The position numbers and the translations under genes are program-made. DNA of 64,000 nt from Sphingobium sp. AP50 (lineage in GTDB: Bacteria; Pseudomonadota; Alphaproteobacteria; Sphingomonadales; Sphingomonadaceae), in assembly GCF_900109095.1 (NCBI RefSeq), contig NZ_FNYZ01000016.1, forward strand, positions 62,001 to 126,000, written 5' to 3'. This document shows, one piece after another, positions 1 through 8,051 of this stretch. Within the stretch, counting starts at the first letter, position 1, and every line of letters begins with the position of its first letter. Below the pieces are notes generated by a model. The model did no database searches. It saw nothing but the letters and a program-made list of their open reading frames with translations, and had not been told where the DNA came from.

Positions 1-1
1 C

Positions 2-88
2 AACGACACTTACAAGCTGGCTGCTTCCCATGAGCGCGTCTTCGACCGCAAGGCCGTCAAGCTGGCGTTCCTCAAGACCAACGGCTGA
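2..88 (+). CDS. C-terminal end of a phage head gene (partial)
   Basis: An open frame runs in from the left edge and ends at TGA 86-88, leaving 28 codons ending AFLKTNG. From its place just before a strong terminator and the connector genes it is probably the tail of the major capsid protein or of a small head protein; the fragment is too short to identify by sequence. Confidence 0.5.
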   Translation, partial: NDTYKLAASHERVFDRKAVKLAFLKTNG

Positions 89-110
89 TTGAACAACCAA
101 CGACAGGAGA

Positions 111-134
111 GGGGCGGGCAACCGCCCCTTTTTT
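111..134 (+). terminator. Rho-independent terminator after head gene
   Basis: GGGGCGG (111-117), a GCAA tetraloop, CCGCCCC (122-128) and six T (129-134). It closes the upstream head transcript and lies only 9 nt before the first TAAATA signal, so genes from 154 on need their own promoter. Confidence 0.9.
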
Positions 135-142
135 GTGCCTGT

Positions 143-150
143 CTAAATAC
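143..150 (+). promoter_or_regulatory. TAAATA late-promoter-like signal for gene at 154
   Basis: CTAAATAC, with TAAATA at 144-149 and 4 nt before ATG 154. It immediately follows a terminator and there is no Shine-Dalgarno sequence before the ATG. It resembles the T4 late -10 element; promoter function is inferred. Confidence 0.6.
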
Positions 151-153
151 GAC

Positions 154-594
154 ATGAGCATCATCGTCGAAGACGGGAGCGGAATCCCTCAATCCAATAG
201 TTTCGCATCGGTCGCTGAAGCCGACGCTTTCCACGCCTTGCGCCTGTACGCTGACTGGACCGATGCCGGTGAGCCGCAGAAGGTCAGCGCCCTTGTTCGC
301 GCCACCGATTATGTTCGTTCCGCGTACCGGGTGACCGGGCTTCCCGAACCAGTGAAGGCGGCGACCATCATGCTGGCGCTATATGCGTTGGCTGGACCAC
401 TGTCCGGCCCGGCTGAACGCGGCATCAAGGGTCAGACCGAAAAGCTGGAGGGGACCGGCGAAATCTCCACCATCTATGACGACGCCCAACCCGGTGACCC
501 TTATCCCGGCATCACTGCAATGCTGTCCGATGTCGCCGAACGCAAACGCCCTGATGCCCCGGCTGGTCTTGTCGTGGGGAGGCTGATCCGGTGA
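154..594 (+). CDS. Head-tail connector / DnaT-like phage protein
   Basis: 146 residues. The N-terminus MSIIVEDGSG followed by a SFASVAEADAFHA segment matches the style of the phage proteins often labelled 'putative DnaT-like ssDNA-binding protein', which sit at the head-tail connector position; a connector/head-completion role is more likely here than DNA replication. ATG 154 is preferred to an in-frame TTG at 133, because the latter would translate through the terminator tail and the TAAATA signal. The stop overlaps the next start (GTG 591), indicating translational coupling. Identity rests on position and general resemblance. Confidence 0.7.
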   Translation: MSIIVEDGSGIPQSNSFASVAEADAFHALRLYADWTDAGEPQKVSALVRATDYVRSAYRVTGLPEPVKAATIMLALYALAGPLSGPAERGIKGQTEKLEGTGEISTIYDDAQPGDPYPGITAMLSDVAERKRPDAPAGLVVGRLIR

Positions 595-944
595 GCCTCA
601 GCGATCGTTTCCGTGATCTTCGTGACCGACTGGGGGACCGCTTCGAACTGCCCAGCATTACCATATCCCACACGTCTACCGTCCGATCCGATGCCGACCG
701 TGCCGCTGGCCGCAAGGGATCATCCTCGACGATCGCCATGACGGCGCGGGGCACCCTTGGATCGCGCAAGGTTTTTGTCTCCGAAGGCGTCTACCGGCAG
801 GAAGCCACCGTGCGATTGGATAAGCCTGTCCTACCCGACGATGTGCTTACGATCGGCGCACGCACCGTGACGGTTCTGACTGTCGAGGAAACCAATCCAT
901 TCGGTGAGGATACGGCCATCATCTATCTGGCTGTCGTAAAATGA
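591..944 (+). CDS. Head-tail joining (head closure) protein, putative
   Basis: 117 residues from GTG 591, which overlaps the previous stop by 4 nt. Basic N-terminus (DRFRDLRDRLGDRF) and a beta-rich second half ending in VEETNPFGEDTAIIYLAVVK. Size and position between the connector and the neck protein fit a head-closure or stopper protein. No TAAATA signal lies in front of it, consistent with cotranscription and coupling. No family recognised with certainty. Confidence 0.6.
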   Translation: MSLSDRFRDLRDRLGDRFELPSITISHTSTVRSDADRAAGRKGSSSTIAMTARGTLGSRKVFVSEGVYRQEATVRLDKPVLPDDVLTIGARTVTVLTVEETNPFGEDTAIIYLAVVK

Positions 945-1249
945 CCTCCCGCCGCTACTCCGTCACGGTCGACCTGACCGGTGTCGTGGATGGTCTAATG
1001 GAAGCGGTTCAGGACATCATCGAAGAGAAGACGACCGATGTGTTCGTCATCCTGACAAGTGCGCCGCCGCAGGGCACCCCGATCGACACGCGGGCAGCAT
1101 CGAATAACTGGCAGATGGATTTCTCTGATCCGATGAACCCGGCGCTGACGAACCATCTGCCCTACATCCTCAAACTGGACGATGGATCGTCATCGCAGTC
1201 ACCGGCTGGCTTCATCGGCCGCGCCATTGATGAGGGCTGGTCAACCTAA
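941..1249 (+). CDS. Phage neck / tail completion protein (HK97 gp10-like), putative
   Basis: 102 residues from ATG 941, overlapping the previous stop by 4 nt. The sequence includes an ILTSAPPQGTPIDTRAASNN stretch and ends just before the next gene; small proteins with a P-xDTGxxxxxW-like pattern at this position are usually neck or tail-completion proteins. Its TAA stop (1247-1249) is itself the first half of the TAAATA signal for the next gene. Confidence 0.6.
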   Translation: MTSRRYSVTVDLTGVVDGLMEAVQDIIEEKTTDVFVILTSAPPQGTPIDTRAASNNWQMDFSDPMNPALTNHLPYILKLDDGSSSQSPAGFIGRAIDEGWST

Positions 1250-1253
1250 ATAC
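1246..1253 (+). promoter_or_regulatory. TAAATA late-promoter-like signal for gene at 1257
   Basis: CTAAATAC with TAAATA at 1247-1252, 4 nt before GTG 1257. The TAA of the motif is the stop codon of the upstream gene. No ribosome binding site is present between motif and start. Confidence 0.6.
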
Positions 1254-1256
1254 GTT

Positions 1257-1670
1257 GTGACCACCGCTTTCGACGACATCGTTGCCTTACGCCTGCGCTT
1301 CCAATCTGTCTGGAACGCGACATTTTCCGGCGTCCCCTATATCTTCGATAACGAACCTCAGATCGACGGACATGAAGGCACTTGGGCGCGCTTTTCCGTC
1401 CAACCCGGTGAGCAGAAGCGCCGTCCCGGCGTGGCGCTGCGGACCTATGATCAGCGTGGCTGGGCCTATCTACAGGTCTTCATGCCGGAAGATGAAGCCG
1501 ACCGCGATGGGTGGGCGATGGCTGAAGAAATCGGCAATGCGTTTCGCGACTGGCATTCGGAAGATTGGCGTGTTCGGACTGAAGCGCCTGCCTATAAGTC
1601 GATCGATCGTGAAGGTGAACCCTACACGATCCTCGTTACGATCAAATACAAGGCCGAACACAGAATCTGA
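1257..1670 (+). CDS. Phage tail terminator protein (DUF4128-like)
   Basis: 137 residues. The alternation of LRLRFQSVWNATFSGVPYIFDNEP, a WARFSVQPGE strand and a C-terminal beta strand ILVTIKYKAE is like the DUF4128/tail-terminator fold found between neck and tail-tube genes of siphoviruses, where it caps the tail tube and joins it to the head. GTG 1257 is chosen because it follows TAAATA by 4 nt; the longer open frame upstream reads through the neck gene. Function assigned by position plus family resemblance. Confidence 0.65.
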   Translation: MTTAFDDIVALRLRFQSVWNATFSGVPYIFDNEPQIDGHEGTWARFSVQPGEQKRRPGVALRTYDQRGWAYLQVFMPEDEADRDGWAMAEEIGNAFRDWHSEDWRVRTEAPAYKSIDREGEPYTILVTIKYKAEHRI

Positions 1671-1685
1671 AATCGACCAAAATTC

Positions 1686-1693
1686 CTAAATAG
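1686..1693 (+). promoter_or_regulatory. TAAATA signal upstream of major tail gene
   Basis: CTAAATAG, TAAATA at 1687-1692. Unlike most copies it lies 43 nt before the start (1736) and the leader carries AGGAG (1723-1727), so this transcript would be a conventional leadered mRNA. Confidence 0.5.
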
Positions 1694-1735
1694 AGCGGGG
1701 CGCGTAGCTCCTCAAATCTAATAGGAGTTTTCCGA

Positions 1736-2653
1736 ATGGCTGATACCGCCGATACAATTCTTTCTGTGATCCGCGAGGTTACCCCCGGCGTTACCCCGAC
1801 GGCCGCCCCCGGTTTTCGTTACCTCGACACCACCGATGCTACCTTCAACACGTCTGCGGCTAATCAGATCACGTCTGATATCACCCGCGCCAACCGCGCA
1901 CCCGGCGATATGGTCACGTCGGGCTTCTCCGTCGACGGCAGTCTGGCGGGCGAATGGCGTCGTGACACCACCCTAGAGTTGGTGCTGGAAAGCGCTCTCG
2001 GCAGCGCGAAGGCCTCGAACAAGATCGTGGGCGGCAGCGGCAATATCTACAACACGTTTGAGCAGCGCATGACGACCGGCACCGGCTCGTTCCTCTACTT
2101 TGCCAATGCGGGCTGCCGGACCTCTGAATTCGGCCTGACGCTGGACGCGCAGAGCAAGGCGACGTGGAGCGGCAGCATCATTGGTATGGCCCAGACGCAG
2201 CGCACCGCCATCATGACCGGTGCGACCTATACCGCAGCTACGCAGGGCAAGCTGATCGACGGTTCGGGCGCTGGGTCGATTACCATCGCTGGCCTGACGG
2301 CAACCGCCTATTCGATCGATTTGCGCGTGACGACCAACCTATCGCCGAAATTCGGCCTGTTTGCGCCTGATGCTTTCGGGATCGCCACGGGCGGTAACCG
2401 CGTCACCACGATCACCATTCAGGGCTACCGCGATGACCTCAACCCGGACACGGTCTTCGCGCGCAACACCCCAATCCCTGTTTCCTTCGCGCTGGGCGGT
2501 GGTGTTGGTAACGTGACGACTGTCGCTATGCCGCGCTGCTTTGCGATGCCGCTGGAGCGTCAGACCGCCGACAACAGCGAAATGTGGAGCGTCCAGCTTT
2601 ACGCTGCCAACGATACCACGCTGAACAGCGAAGTATTCTTCACGTTCTCCTGA
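1736..2653 (+). CDS. Major tail (tube) protein
   Basis: 305 residues, ATG 1736 preceded by AGGAG at 8 nt. The N-terminal segment (SVIREVTPGVTPTAAPGFRY) and the Gly/Thr-rich beta repeats are typical of phage tail-tube proteins of the pfam phage_tube type, which stack as hexameric rings to form the tail lumen. It lies between the tail terminator and the chaperone/tape-measure genes, the expected slot. A longer leader with a strong ribosome binding site fits a highly made structural protein. Confidence 0.85.
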   Translation: MADTADTILSVIREVTPGVTPTAAPGFRYLDTTDATFNTSAANQITSDITRANRAPGDMVTSGFSVDGSLAGEWRRDTTLELVLESALGSAKASNKIVGGSGNIYNTFEQRMTTGTGSFLYFANAGCRTSEFGLTLDAQSKATWSGSIIGMAQTQRTAIMTGATYTAATQGKLIDGSGAGSITIAGLTATAYSIDLRVTTNLSPKFGLFAPDAFGIATGGNRVTTITIQGYRDDLNPDTVFARNTPIPVSFALGGGVGNVTTVAMPRCFAMPLERQTADNSEMWSVQLYAANDTTLNSEVFFTFS

Positions 2654-2724
2654 TCCCTTCACTGCTACCGGATTGGAAGAACGGGGGCGGTTCCACCTTG
2701 TGGGGCCGCCCTTTCTCATGGCCG

Positions 2725-2733
2725 TATAAATAC
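2725..2733 (+). promoter_or_regulatory. TATAAATA late-promoter-like signal for chaperone gene
   Basis: TATAAATAC at 2725-2733, identical in its eight-base core to the T4 late promoter consensus. It is 28 nt before ATG 2761, whose leader has AGGAG at 2752-2756. Confidence 0.6.
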
Positions 2734-2760
2734 AAAAGCATATTGCATAGCAGGAGTATT

Positions 2761-3231
2761 ATGGTTCAGTTCAAAAAGACCAAGTCGCGTTACGATTATA
2801 AAGCGGCAATGGCTGGTCGACGTTGCGAAATTGACGATGTTTTCACTGGCGTGACCTATGGCCCGTTCCTTTGCGGTCTTGTCGATGACGCGCTTCCCCG
2901 TGTCCGCGTGGCTTCGGAAAGAATTCAGCGCAAGTATCAGGGTTCGGACAACAGCAAGATTTCCGATCTCGAAAAGATGAAGCGCCTGATCGAAATTCTG
3001 GTCGAAGTCGGCGGCCTTCTGGGCTGGGAAAACATCCTTGATGCCAATGACAAGCCGGTCCCGTTCACGGTCGAAAATGCCATCAGCTTTTTCAGCCAGC
3101 ATGACATTGACGAGGAGACTGGCAAGCCGATCATGACACATGAATGGCTCTACCATAAGGTCGCGAACTTCTGTTCCAACCTTATCAATTTCCAGCCTGT
3201 CGATCAGAAGGGCTTGCCTGAAAAAAACTGA
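2761..3231 (+). CDS. Tail assembly chaperone, short form (gpG-like)
   Basis: 156 residues, ATG 2761 with AGGAG 5 nt upstream. Mixed helical protein of the usual size for tail assembly chaperones, which coat the tape measure during tail assembly and are not in the virion. Position directly before the tape measure, together with a slippery heptamer at its last codons (3222-3228) and an open frame continuing in -1, is the hallmark of the lambda G/GT arrangement. Sequence similarity to lambda G itself is not obvious; the call rests on architecture. Confidence 0.75.
   Translation: MVQFKKTKSRYDYKAAMAGRRCEIDDVFTGVTYGPFLCGLVDDALPRVRVASERIQRKYQGSDNSKISDLEKMKRLIEILVEVGGLLGWENILDANDKPVPFTVENAISFFSQHDIDEETGKPIMTHEWLYHKVANFCSNLINFQPVDQKGLPEKN
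3222..3228 (+). promoter_or_regulatory. Programmed -1 frameshift slippery site A AAA AAC
   Basis: The last sense codons of the short chaperone are GAA AAA AAC before TGA 3229-3231, giving the canonical X XXY YYZ heptamer A AAA AAC in the correct phase. After a -1 slip reading continues CTG ATC AGG CGC ATC GTG and stays open to TAA 3573-3575. Confidence 0.8.
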
Positions 3232-3575
3232 TCAGGCGCATCGTGCATGAAGTCGAGATGGGTGATCGCATCGCAAATTGGCGGGCGATTGCGCACCTCG
3301 ACGGGCCGCAGGCGGAAAAGGCCCGCATTCAGTTGGCCAAGATTCCCGACCTATCGGATTATGAATTCGGCTTCTACCGCGCCTTTGGTGACCTTTCGAC
3401 CGAACGGCCGATCGGTATGGCGGCAGGCCCGATCCCACGAAGCGCCATCGTCGCATATGCCGATGAGGCAGAAATGGACTGGACCGATTCCGCGATACTG
3501 TTGCGCGTGATCCGGGCCGTTGACACCGCCTACATGCAGGCCGTGGCAAAACAGCGTGGGGGCGGCGGAACCTAA
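3228..3575 (+). CDS. Chaperone extension (T part) read by -1 frameshift
   Basis: The -1 frame is open from 3228 to 3575 and adds 115 residues to the 156 of the short form, giving a 271-residue fusion (2761-3575). The region contains an ANWRAIAHLDGPQAEKARIQL helix-rich part and ends RGGGGT. A GTG at 3243 could start it independently, but there is neither a ribosome binding site nor a TAAATA signal in front of it, which favours frameshifting. In lambda-type phages the extension recruits the tail-tube protein to the chaperone-coated tape measure. Confidence 0.7.
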   Translation: MIRRIVHEVEMGDRIANWRAIAHLDGPQAEKARIQLAKIPDLSDYEFGFYRAFGDLSTERPIGMAAGPIPRSAIVAYADEAEMDWTDSAILLRVIRAVDTAYMQAVAKQRGGGGT

Positions 3576-3579
3576 ATAG
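3572..3579 (+). promoter_or_regulatory. TAAATA late-promoter-like signal for tape measure
   Basis: CTAAATAG with TAAATA at 3573-3578, 4 nt before ATG 3583. The TAA is also the stop of the frameshift extension, so stop, signal and next start occupy 13 nt. Confidence 0.6.
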
Positions 3580-3582
3580 GGG

Positions 3583-6500
3583 ATGAGTTCCGCCCCCGCT
3601 GCATCCCCGATTGTCAGGATTGTCGTCGATTCCAGTGCCGTCGTGCCTGCGGTCAACGCCGCTAACAACCATCTTGGTCGCCTTGGTCAAACCGGTAATG
3701 GCATCCAAGACATTTTTGATCGACTGGCCAATGCGTTCGGCGGCGCGGGGAGCGCAGCCGGTGGCGCTGCTACCCAGACCAGCGCCCTCCAGCGTATCAT
3801 TAGCGGACTAGGTGCAAGTGCATCGGCTGCCGCCAACCATATCGGTGGACTGGGCGGCGCGTTCACGTCGATCGGCTTGGCTGGCGCTGCACTAGGGATC
3901 ACTGCCGTCGTCGGCGGTATGGCAGCGCTGGGAATGGCTGCGGTCAAAACCAGCGCGCAATTCCAGTCGTACCGGGCCAGCCTGACCACGGTGCTGGGGG
4001 ACACGGATAAAGCCGGACAAGCGTTCGACCGGCTGACCGAATTTGCTGCGAAGACTCCCTTCAGCCTCGATCAGTCGGTTGAGGGCTTCATCAAACTCAA
4101 GGCTCTGGGCCTCCAGCCTAGCGAAGCCGCTATGATATCCTATGGCAACACGGCCAGCGCTATGGGCAAAGACCTCAACCAGATGGTCGAAGCGGTCGCG
4201 GATGCCGCTACTGGTGAATTCGAGCGGTTGAAGGAATTTGGGATCAAGTCCGTCAACGAGGGGGACAAGGTCAGCTTCACATTCCAGAACGTAAAGACGA
4301 CGGTCGCCAATAACTCGCAGGAAATCCAGAAATACCTGATGGCCATCGGCAACACGCAGTTTGCCGGGGCGATGGACCGTCAGATGGAAACCTTCGCCGG
4401 TGCTGCGGCCAATCTGTCCGACACATGGTCCCAGACGCTCGCCAAGATCGGTGATGGCGGCCTGTCCACGTCAATCGCACGTGTGATGAACATGATTACC
4501 AGCGGCATCGAAAGCGCCACACCGATCTTGGTCGGGCTGGGCAACGTGATGGCTGGGGTCGTGAATGGCGTGGCATCAATCGGGTCAGGCCTGTCGTCGC
4601 TGTTCTCCGGCATGGTGACTAACGGCGGTGTTGGCCTCACTTTCGTGGAAACCCTGACTCTTGCGCTAAATGTAGTCGGGCAGGGCGCACAGGTCGCGGG
4701 CAACCTCATCGGAGGCGCATTTTCACTGGCTGGCGGCGTGATAGGTGGCGTAGTTGGTACGGTGCGTACCCTATTTGCGGGGCTATGGGACTGGCTCGGA
4801 CTCTCATCCAGCAAGTCCACCGGGGATATGGGAGTGTCGTTCGTCGGCGTCCTGCGGTCTGCCAAATATATGACCGAACAGCTTCCTAAGCTGTTCAGCA
4901 TTGCGCTCGGCACGATCGGCGGCATGTTCAGCACGATCGGCAAACGGGTCGCAGATTTCTTCGGAGGGAACTGGTCGGCGTTCGACGGGATGGGTGATGC
5001 GCTAGCTGCCCAGTTCAATAAGGGCACCGCAGCGCTTGGCAAAATCTCTGATAAGGCAACTGCCATCGCCAAGGATAGCAAGGGTGCTGCCGATGCTTGG
5101 GACCGGATGCTTGGGCGTGAAAAGAAGAAGGGCGGCGCAACCCTCGACGAACTGGCTGGGCCGGTACCAACCGCGACGGCTGATCCAAAGAAGGACGATG
5201 GAAAGGCCAAGGCTGCGGCCGATGCGCTGAAAAAGCAGACAGAATTCTGGAAGGCTCGCGAAAACGAACTGGCGACGGCCAAGTTGCTGACCCTTGAGGC
5301 AGAAGTTTTCGGCAAGGAACTGGAGTTTCAGCGCAGCCTCGGCCGCGCCATGCTGGGGGACGAAAAGACCCGGCTGGCTTCCATCATGCAAGCCACACGA
5401 ACAGAAAGCGCTCTGACGGCTCTCAAGCAGGCCCAGCGGGATGCGCAGAACGAATACACGGTTGAAAGTCAGCGGGCGCTGGGACTGACCAGCGAACAGC
5501 GTGCGGTAGAGGATCAGCTTTTCCAGCGTCGTAACGACGCCCTCAGCCGTGGCGTTGACATCAGTTCGGCTGCCTATCAGGCGGCAGAAACCGACCTGAA
5601 AACTCAGTTGGCGAAGCTTCAGGCGCTCAAGGAACAGAACGCTTTGCTGGCCAAGGCCGGTGACTTTGCACGCCGGTTCAGCGCAGCGTTCGATATGTCG
5701 GACCAGCTTCGTCAGATGGGCAAAGAGCGTGACGCATTCGTCAAGGCTTGGACCGATGGCGGCGGCATTATCGAAGGCCAGCAGGTTACCACAGAGGTCT
5801 TCGATTCCATTCTTGCGGGATATGATCAAGCGCGGGTTGCGCTGAAAAATCGTCCGCTGATGGATGCGCTCGACAACCTGTCTCGCGCTGGGAGTCTGAC
5901 CGCACAGGCACAACTCGACCGCTATGACACCCAGTCCGATTATGATCGGGCCAAAGCCTCCATTACGGGATCGGGCCTATCGGCTGCCGATCAGGATCGG
6001 GCCATGAAGGAAGTCACCCGCGATTACACACAGCGGATGCGGGAGGCGAACCGACTGGTCGCGAATGATTTCGCCGACACGATGGCGGACGGCGTCCGTG
6101 CCATTGCGCGGATGTTCGGCGGCACCATGGGCAAGCTATTGGACAACTTCGGTCAAGCGATCGACAATATGTCGGCGAACGCAGATGGCACTAGCCCGAT
6201 CGCCAAAGTGCTGACCCGGATCGATGGCACGCTCGGTAGCGGGTTCGCTGACGGCGCACGCAACATGACCGATTGGGGTAAGGGTCTGAAAGACCTGAGC
6301 AACCCGCTCCAGTCTCTCAAGGATGGGTTTAGCGGGCCGAACGGTTCCTTCATGAAGGGTATCGGTCAGGCCGTTGGCGGCGCAATGCAAGGCTACGAAA
6401 TGGGCAGCGCGATCGGGGGCGGTATGGAAGCGATCGGCCTGAAGGGCAGCGGTACCGGCGCGCAAATTGGTGGGACCATCGGCGGTCTGACTGGCAATCC

Positions 6501-7683
6501 CCTGATCGCGGCGGGTGCGTCGATACTGGGCGGATTGGTCGGCAGCATCCTGCGCAAGCCGAAATATGGTAGCGCCGTTGTTACTGGTGGCACAGAAGCC
6601 GACGTCAACGTCACCGGCAACAAGTCCAAATATCGTAAGGCCGCATCGTCGGCGGCGGGATCGGTGCAGGAAGGTCTGGCGTCGATCGCTGAAGCCTTCG
6701 GTGGCGCAGTCGGCGCGTTCGATCTTGTGATCGGTACTTACGAAAAGAAATGGCGGGTGCGCGATACCTCGACCGGAATGGACAGCAGTCGCCTCAACTT
6801 CAAGGGATCGTCCGCCAACGGCCTCCACGATTTCGGCGACGATAGTGCGGCTGCCATCGCCTACGCGATCCAGAACGCGATTGAGGATGGCGCGATCACC
6901 GGGATCAGCGATCTTGCGAGCAAGGCACTGAAGCAGCTTGGTGCAGACGGGGCGCTTTCACTGGTCGAAGGCTTCAAAACGATCGAAAATGGGATCGACG
7001 AAATCCTTGATCCGATCGGCTATAGCCTGCGTTCGCTCAACAGCCCGTTGGATGACCTCAAGCGCCAGATGGAAGCGGTGGGCGCATCGTCGACCGATTT
7101 GGCCAAGATCGAACAGTATCGCCAACTCAAGATGGATGAACTGCGCAAACAGCAGCTTTCCACCGTCGACGATATCCTTGCTTCGATCCGGGGCGAAGCC
7201 GCAGGACGGACTGCGCTCGACATCCTGAACGAAAATCTGGCGACGTTCGACAGCTATCAGGATCGTATCGCTGCCGGTGACAATACCATCGACCAGTCGG
7301 CCTATGCTGCTTTGGTAGAAAAGATCATGGCTGGCAGCAATGAGGTCTGGGGTACCGCAACCAGTCAGAATCGTTCGATCCTCAAGGAAATCGAGGAAAC
7401 CACGCTTGCGCTGCGCAAGAATATCGAAACCGGCTTTAATTCTGCGGCCGGAGCCGATGCCGTCACGGCGGCCAACGATGCCACCAACGCGGCGATCACG
7501 GCCCAGACCACTGCGATCGTCAACCAGCAGACAAACACCAATGTGGCGTTGGCGGAGAATAACCAGCTTCAGCGGGCCATCTTGGCGGCGCAGGAGGCGC
7601 AGGCGGCAGCGCTTCAGACACTGGTGAAGAACACGACTATCCTGTCGGACGGTCGCGGGACGACCTCGAACGGCCAGCGCTAA
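3583..7683 (+). CDS. Tape measure protein (TP901 family)
   Basis: 1,366 residues. Residues about 80-270 show the TP901 tape-measure core (hydrophobic Gly/Ala helix, FQSYRASLTTVLGDTDKA, FAAKTPFSLDQSVEGF), followed by several Gly-rich membrane-like segments (about 310-420), a long helical/coiled region (about 540-800) and another Gly-rich segment near 920-990. It sets tail length and is ejected through the tail; hydrophobic stretches fit a role in channel formation in the inner membrane. The length predicts a tail of roughly 200 nm at about 0.15 nm per residue (rule of thumb). ATG 3583 has no Shine-Dalgarno sequence beyond GGGG abutting it. Confidence 0.93.
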   Translation: MSSAPAASPIVRIVVDSSAVVPAVNAANNHLGRLGQTGNGIQDIFDRLANAFGGAGSAAGGAATQTSALQRIISGLGASASAAANHIGGLGGAFTSIGLAGAALGITAVVGGMAALGMAAVKTSAQFQSYRASLTTVLGDTDKAGQAFDRLTEFAAKTPFSLDQSVEGFIKLKALGLQPSEAAMISYGNTASAMGKDLNQMVEAVADAATGEFERLKEFGIKSVNEGDKVSFTFQNVKTTVANNSQEIQKYLMAIGNTQFAGAMDRQMETFAGAAANLSDTWSQTLAKIGDGGLSTSIARVMNMITSGIESATPILVGLGNVMAGVVNGVASIGSGLSSLFSGMVTNGGVGLTFVETLTLALNVVGQGAQVAGNLIGGAFSLAGGVIGGVVGTVRTLFAGLWDWLGLSSSKSTGDMGVSFVGVLRSAKYMTEQLPKLFSIALGTIGGMFSTIGKRVADFFGGNWSAFDGMGDALAAQFNKGTAALGKISDKATAIAKDSKGAADAWDRMLGREKKKGGATLDELAGPVPTATADPKKDDGKAKAAADALKKQTEFWKARENELATAKLLTLEAEVFGKELEFQRSLGRAMLGDEKTRLASIMQATRTESALTALKQAQRDAQNEYTVESQRALGLTSEQRAVEDQLFQRRNDALSRGVDISSAAYQAAETDLKTQLAKLQALKEQNALLAKAGDFARRFSAAFDMSDQLRQMGKERDAFVKAWTDGGGIIEGQQVTTEVFDSILAGYDQARVALKNRPLMDALDNLSRAGSLTAQAQLDRYDTQSDYDRAKASITGSGLSAADQDRAMKEVTRDYTQRMREANRLVANDFADTMADGVRAIARMFGGTMGKLLDNFGQAIDNMSANADGTSPIAKVLTRIDGTLGSGFADGARNMTDWGKGLKDLSNPLQSLKDGFSGPNGSFMKGIGQAVGGAMQGYEMGSAIGGGMEAIGLKGSGTGAQIGGTIGGLTGNPLIAAGASILGGLVGSILRKPKYGSAVVTGGTEADVNVTGNKSKYRKAASSAAGSVQEGLASIAEAFGGAVGAFDLVIGTYEKKWRVRDTSTGMDSSRLNFKGSSANGLHDFGDDSAAAIAYAIQNAIEDGAITGISDLASKALKQLGADGALSLVEGFKTIENGIDEILDPIGYSLRSLNSPLDDLKRQMEAVGASSTDLAKIEQYRQLKMDELRKQQLSTVDDILASIRGEAAGRTALDILNENLATFDSYQDRIAAGDNTIDQSAYAALVEKIMAGSNEVWGTATSQNRSILKEIEETTLALRKNIETGFNSAAGADAVTAANDATNAAITAQTTAIVNQQTNTNVALAENNQLQRAILAAQEAQAAALQTLVKNTTILSDGRGTTSNGQR

Positions 7684-7687
7684 ATAG
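7680..7687 (+). promoter_or_regulatory. TAAATA late-promoter-like signal for gene at 7692
   Basis: CTAAATAG, TAAATA 7681-7686, 5 nt before ATG 7692; its TAA is the tape-measure stop codon. Confidence 0.6.
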
Positions 7688-7691
7688 GATC

Positions 7692-8051
7692 ATGGCAACT
7701 CTAGACGCAGCCCGCGCTTCCTATGTGCAGACCGATTACCGTTTGATCGAAAAGAAGGATCAGGCGGTCCGAAGCAGCAATACCAACGCGATCACCTTCG
7801 AAAAACCGACCCAGCTATCGCAGTCTGCGGCACAAGCGATAGCGGACACCATCTTCGAAATCGTCCGGGTTCGCACAGGTGTCTATCAGGTCATCTGGCA
7901 CGACATCCTGCGCCTTAGTCAGCTTGATGGCGGAGTGCCGACGTTCCGCCTCTATGATGATAGGCTGGGGCTGAACGGCCTGCTCACCCGACTAGAAAGT
8001 TTTGAACCCGACTTTCGCGCGAACAAGACCACGTTGACGGTGGTGGGCTAA
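7692..8051 (+). CDS. Minor tail protein (distal tail), putative
   Basis: 119 residues. Follows the tape measure at 8 nt and overlaps the next gene (TAATG, last base 8051). Content: helical segment SAAQAIADTIFEIVRVRTGVYQV, then a beta-rich end (LESFEPDFRANKTTLTVVG). In siphoviruses this slot holds distal-tail or minor tail proteins that begin the baseplate/tip. No specific family recognised. Confidence 0.6.
   Translation: MATLDAARASYVQTDYRLIEKKDQAVRSSNTNAITFEKPTQLSQSAAQAIADTIFEIVRVRTGVYQVIWHDILRLSQLDGGVPTFRLYDDRLGLNGLLTRLESFEPDFRANKTTLTVVG

Noticed and set aside
143..150. TAAATA acting as a ribosome binding site
   Set aside because: It has no complementarity to the 16S 3' end and lies too close to the start; promoter function explains the spacing better.
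6736..6741. TAAGTA on the minus strand inside the tape-measure gene
   Set aside because: No start codon at 4-5 nt and no plausible minus-strand gene; treated as a chance copy.
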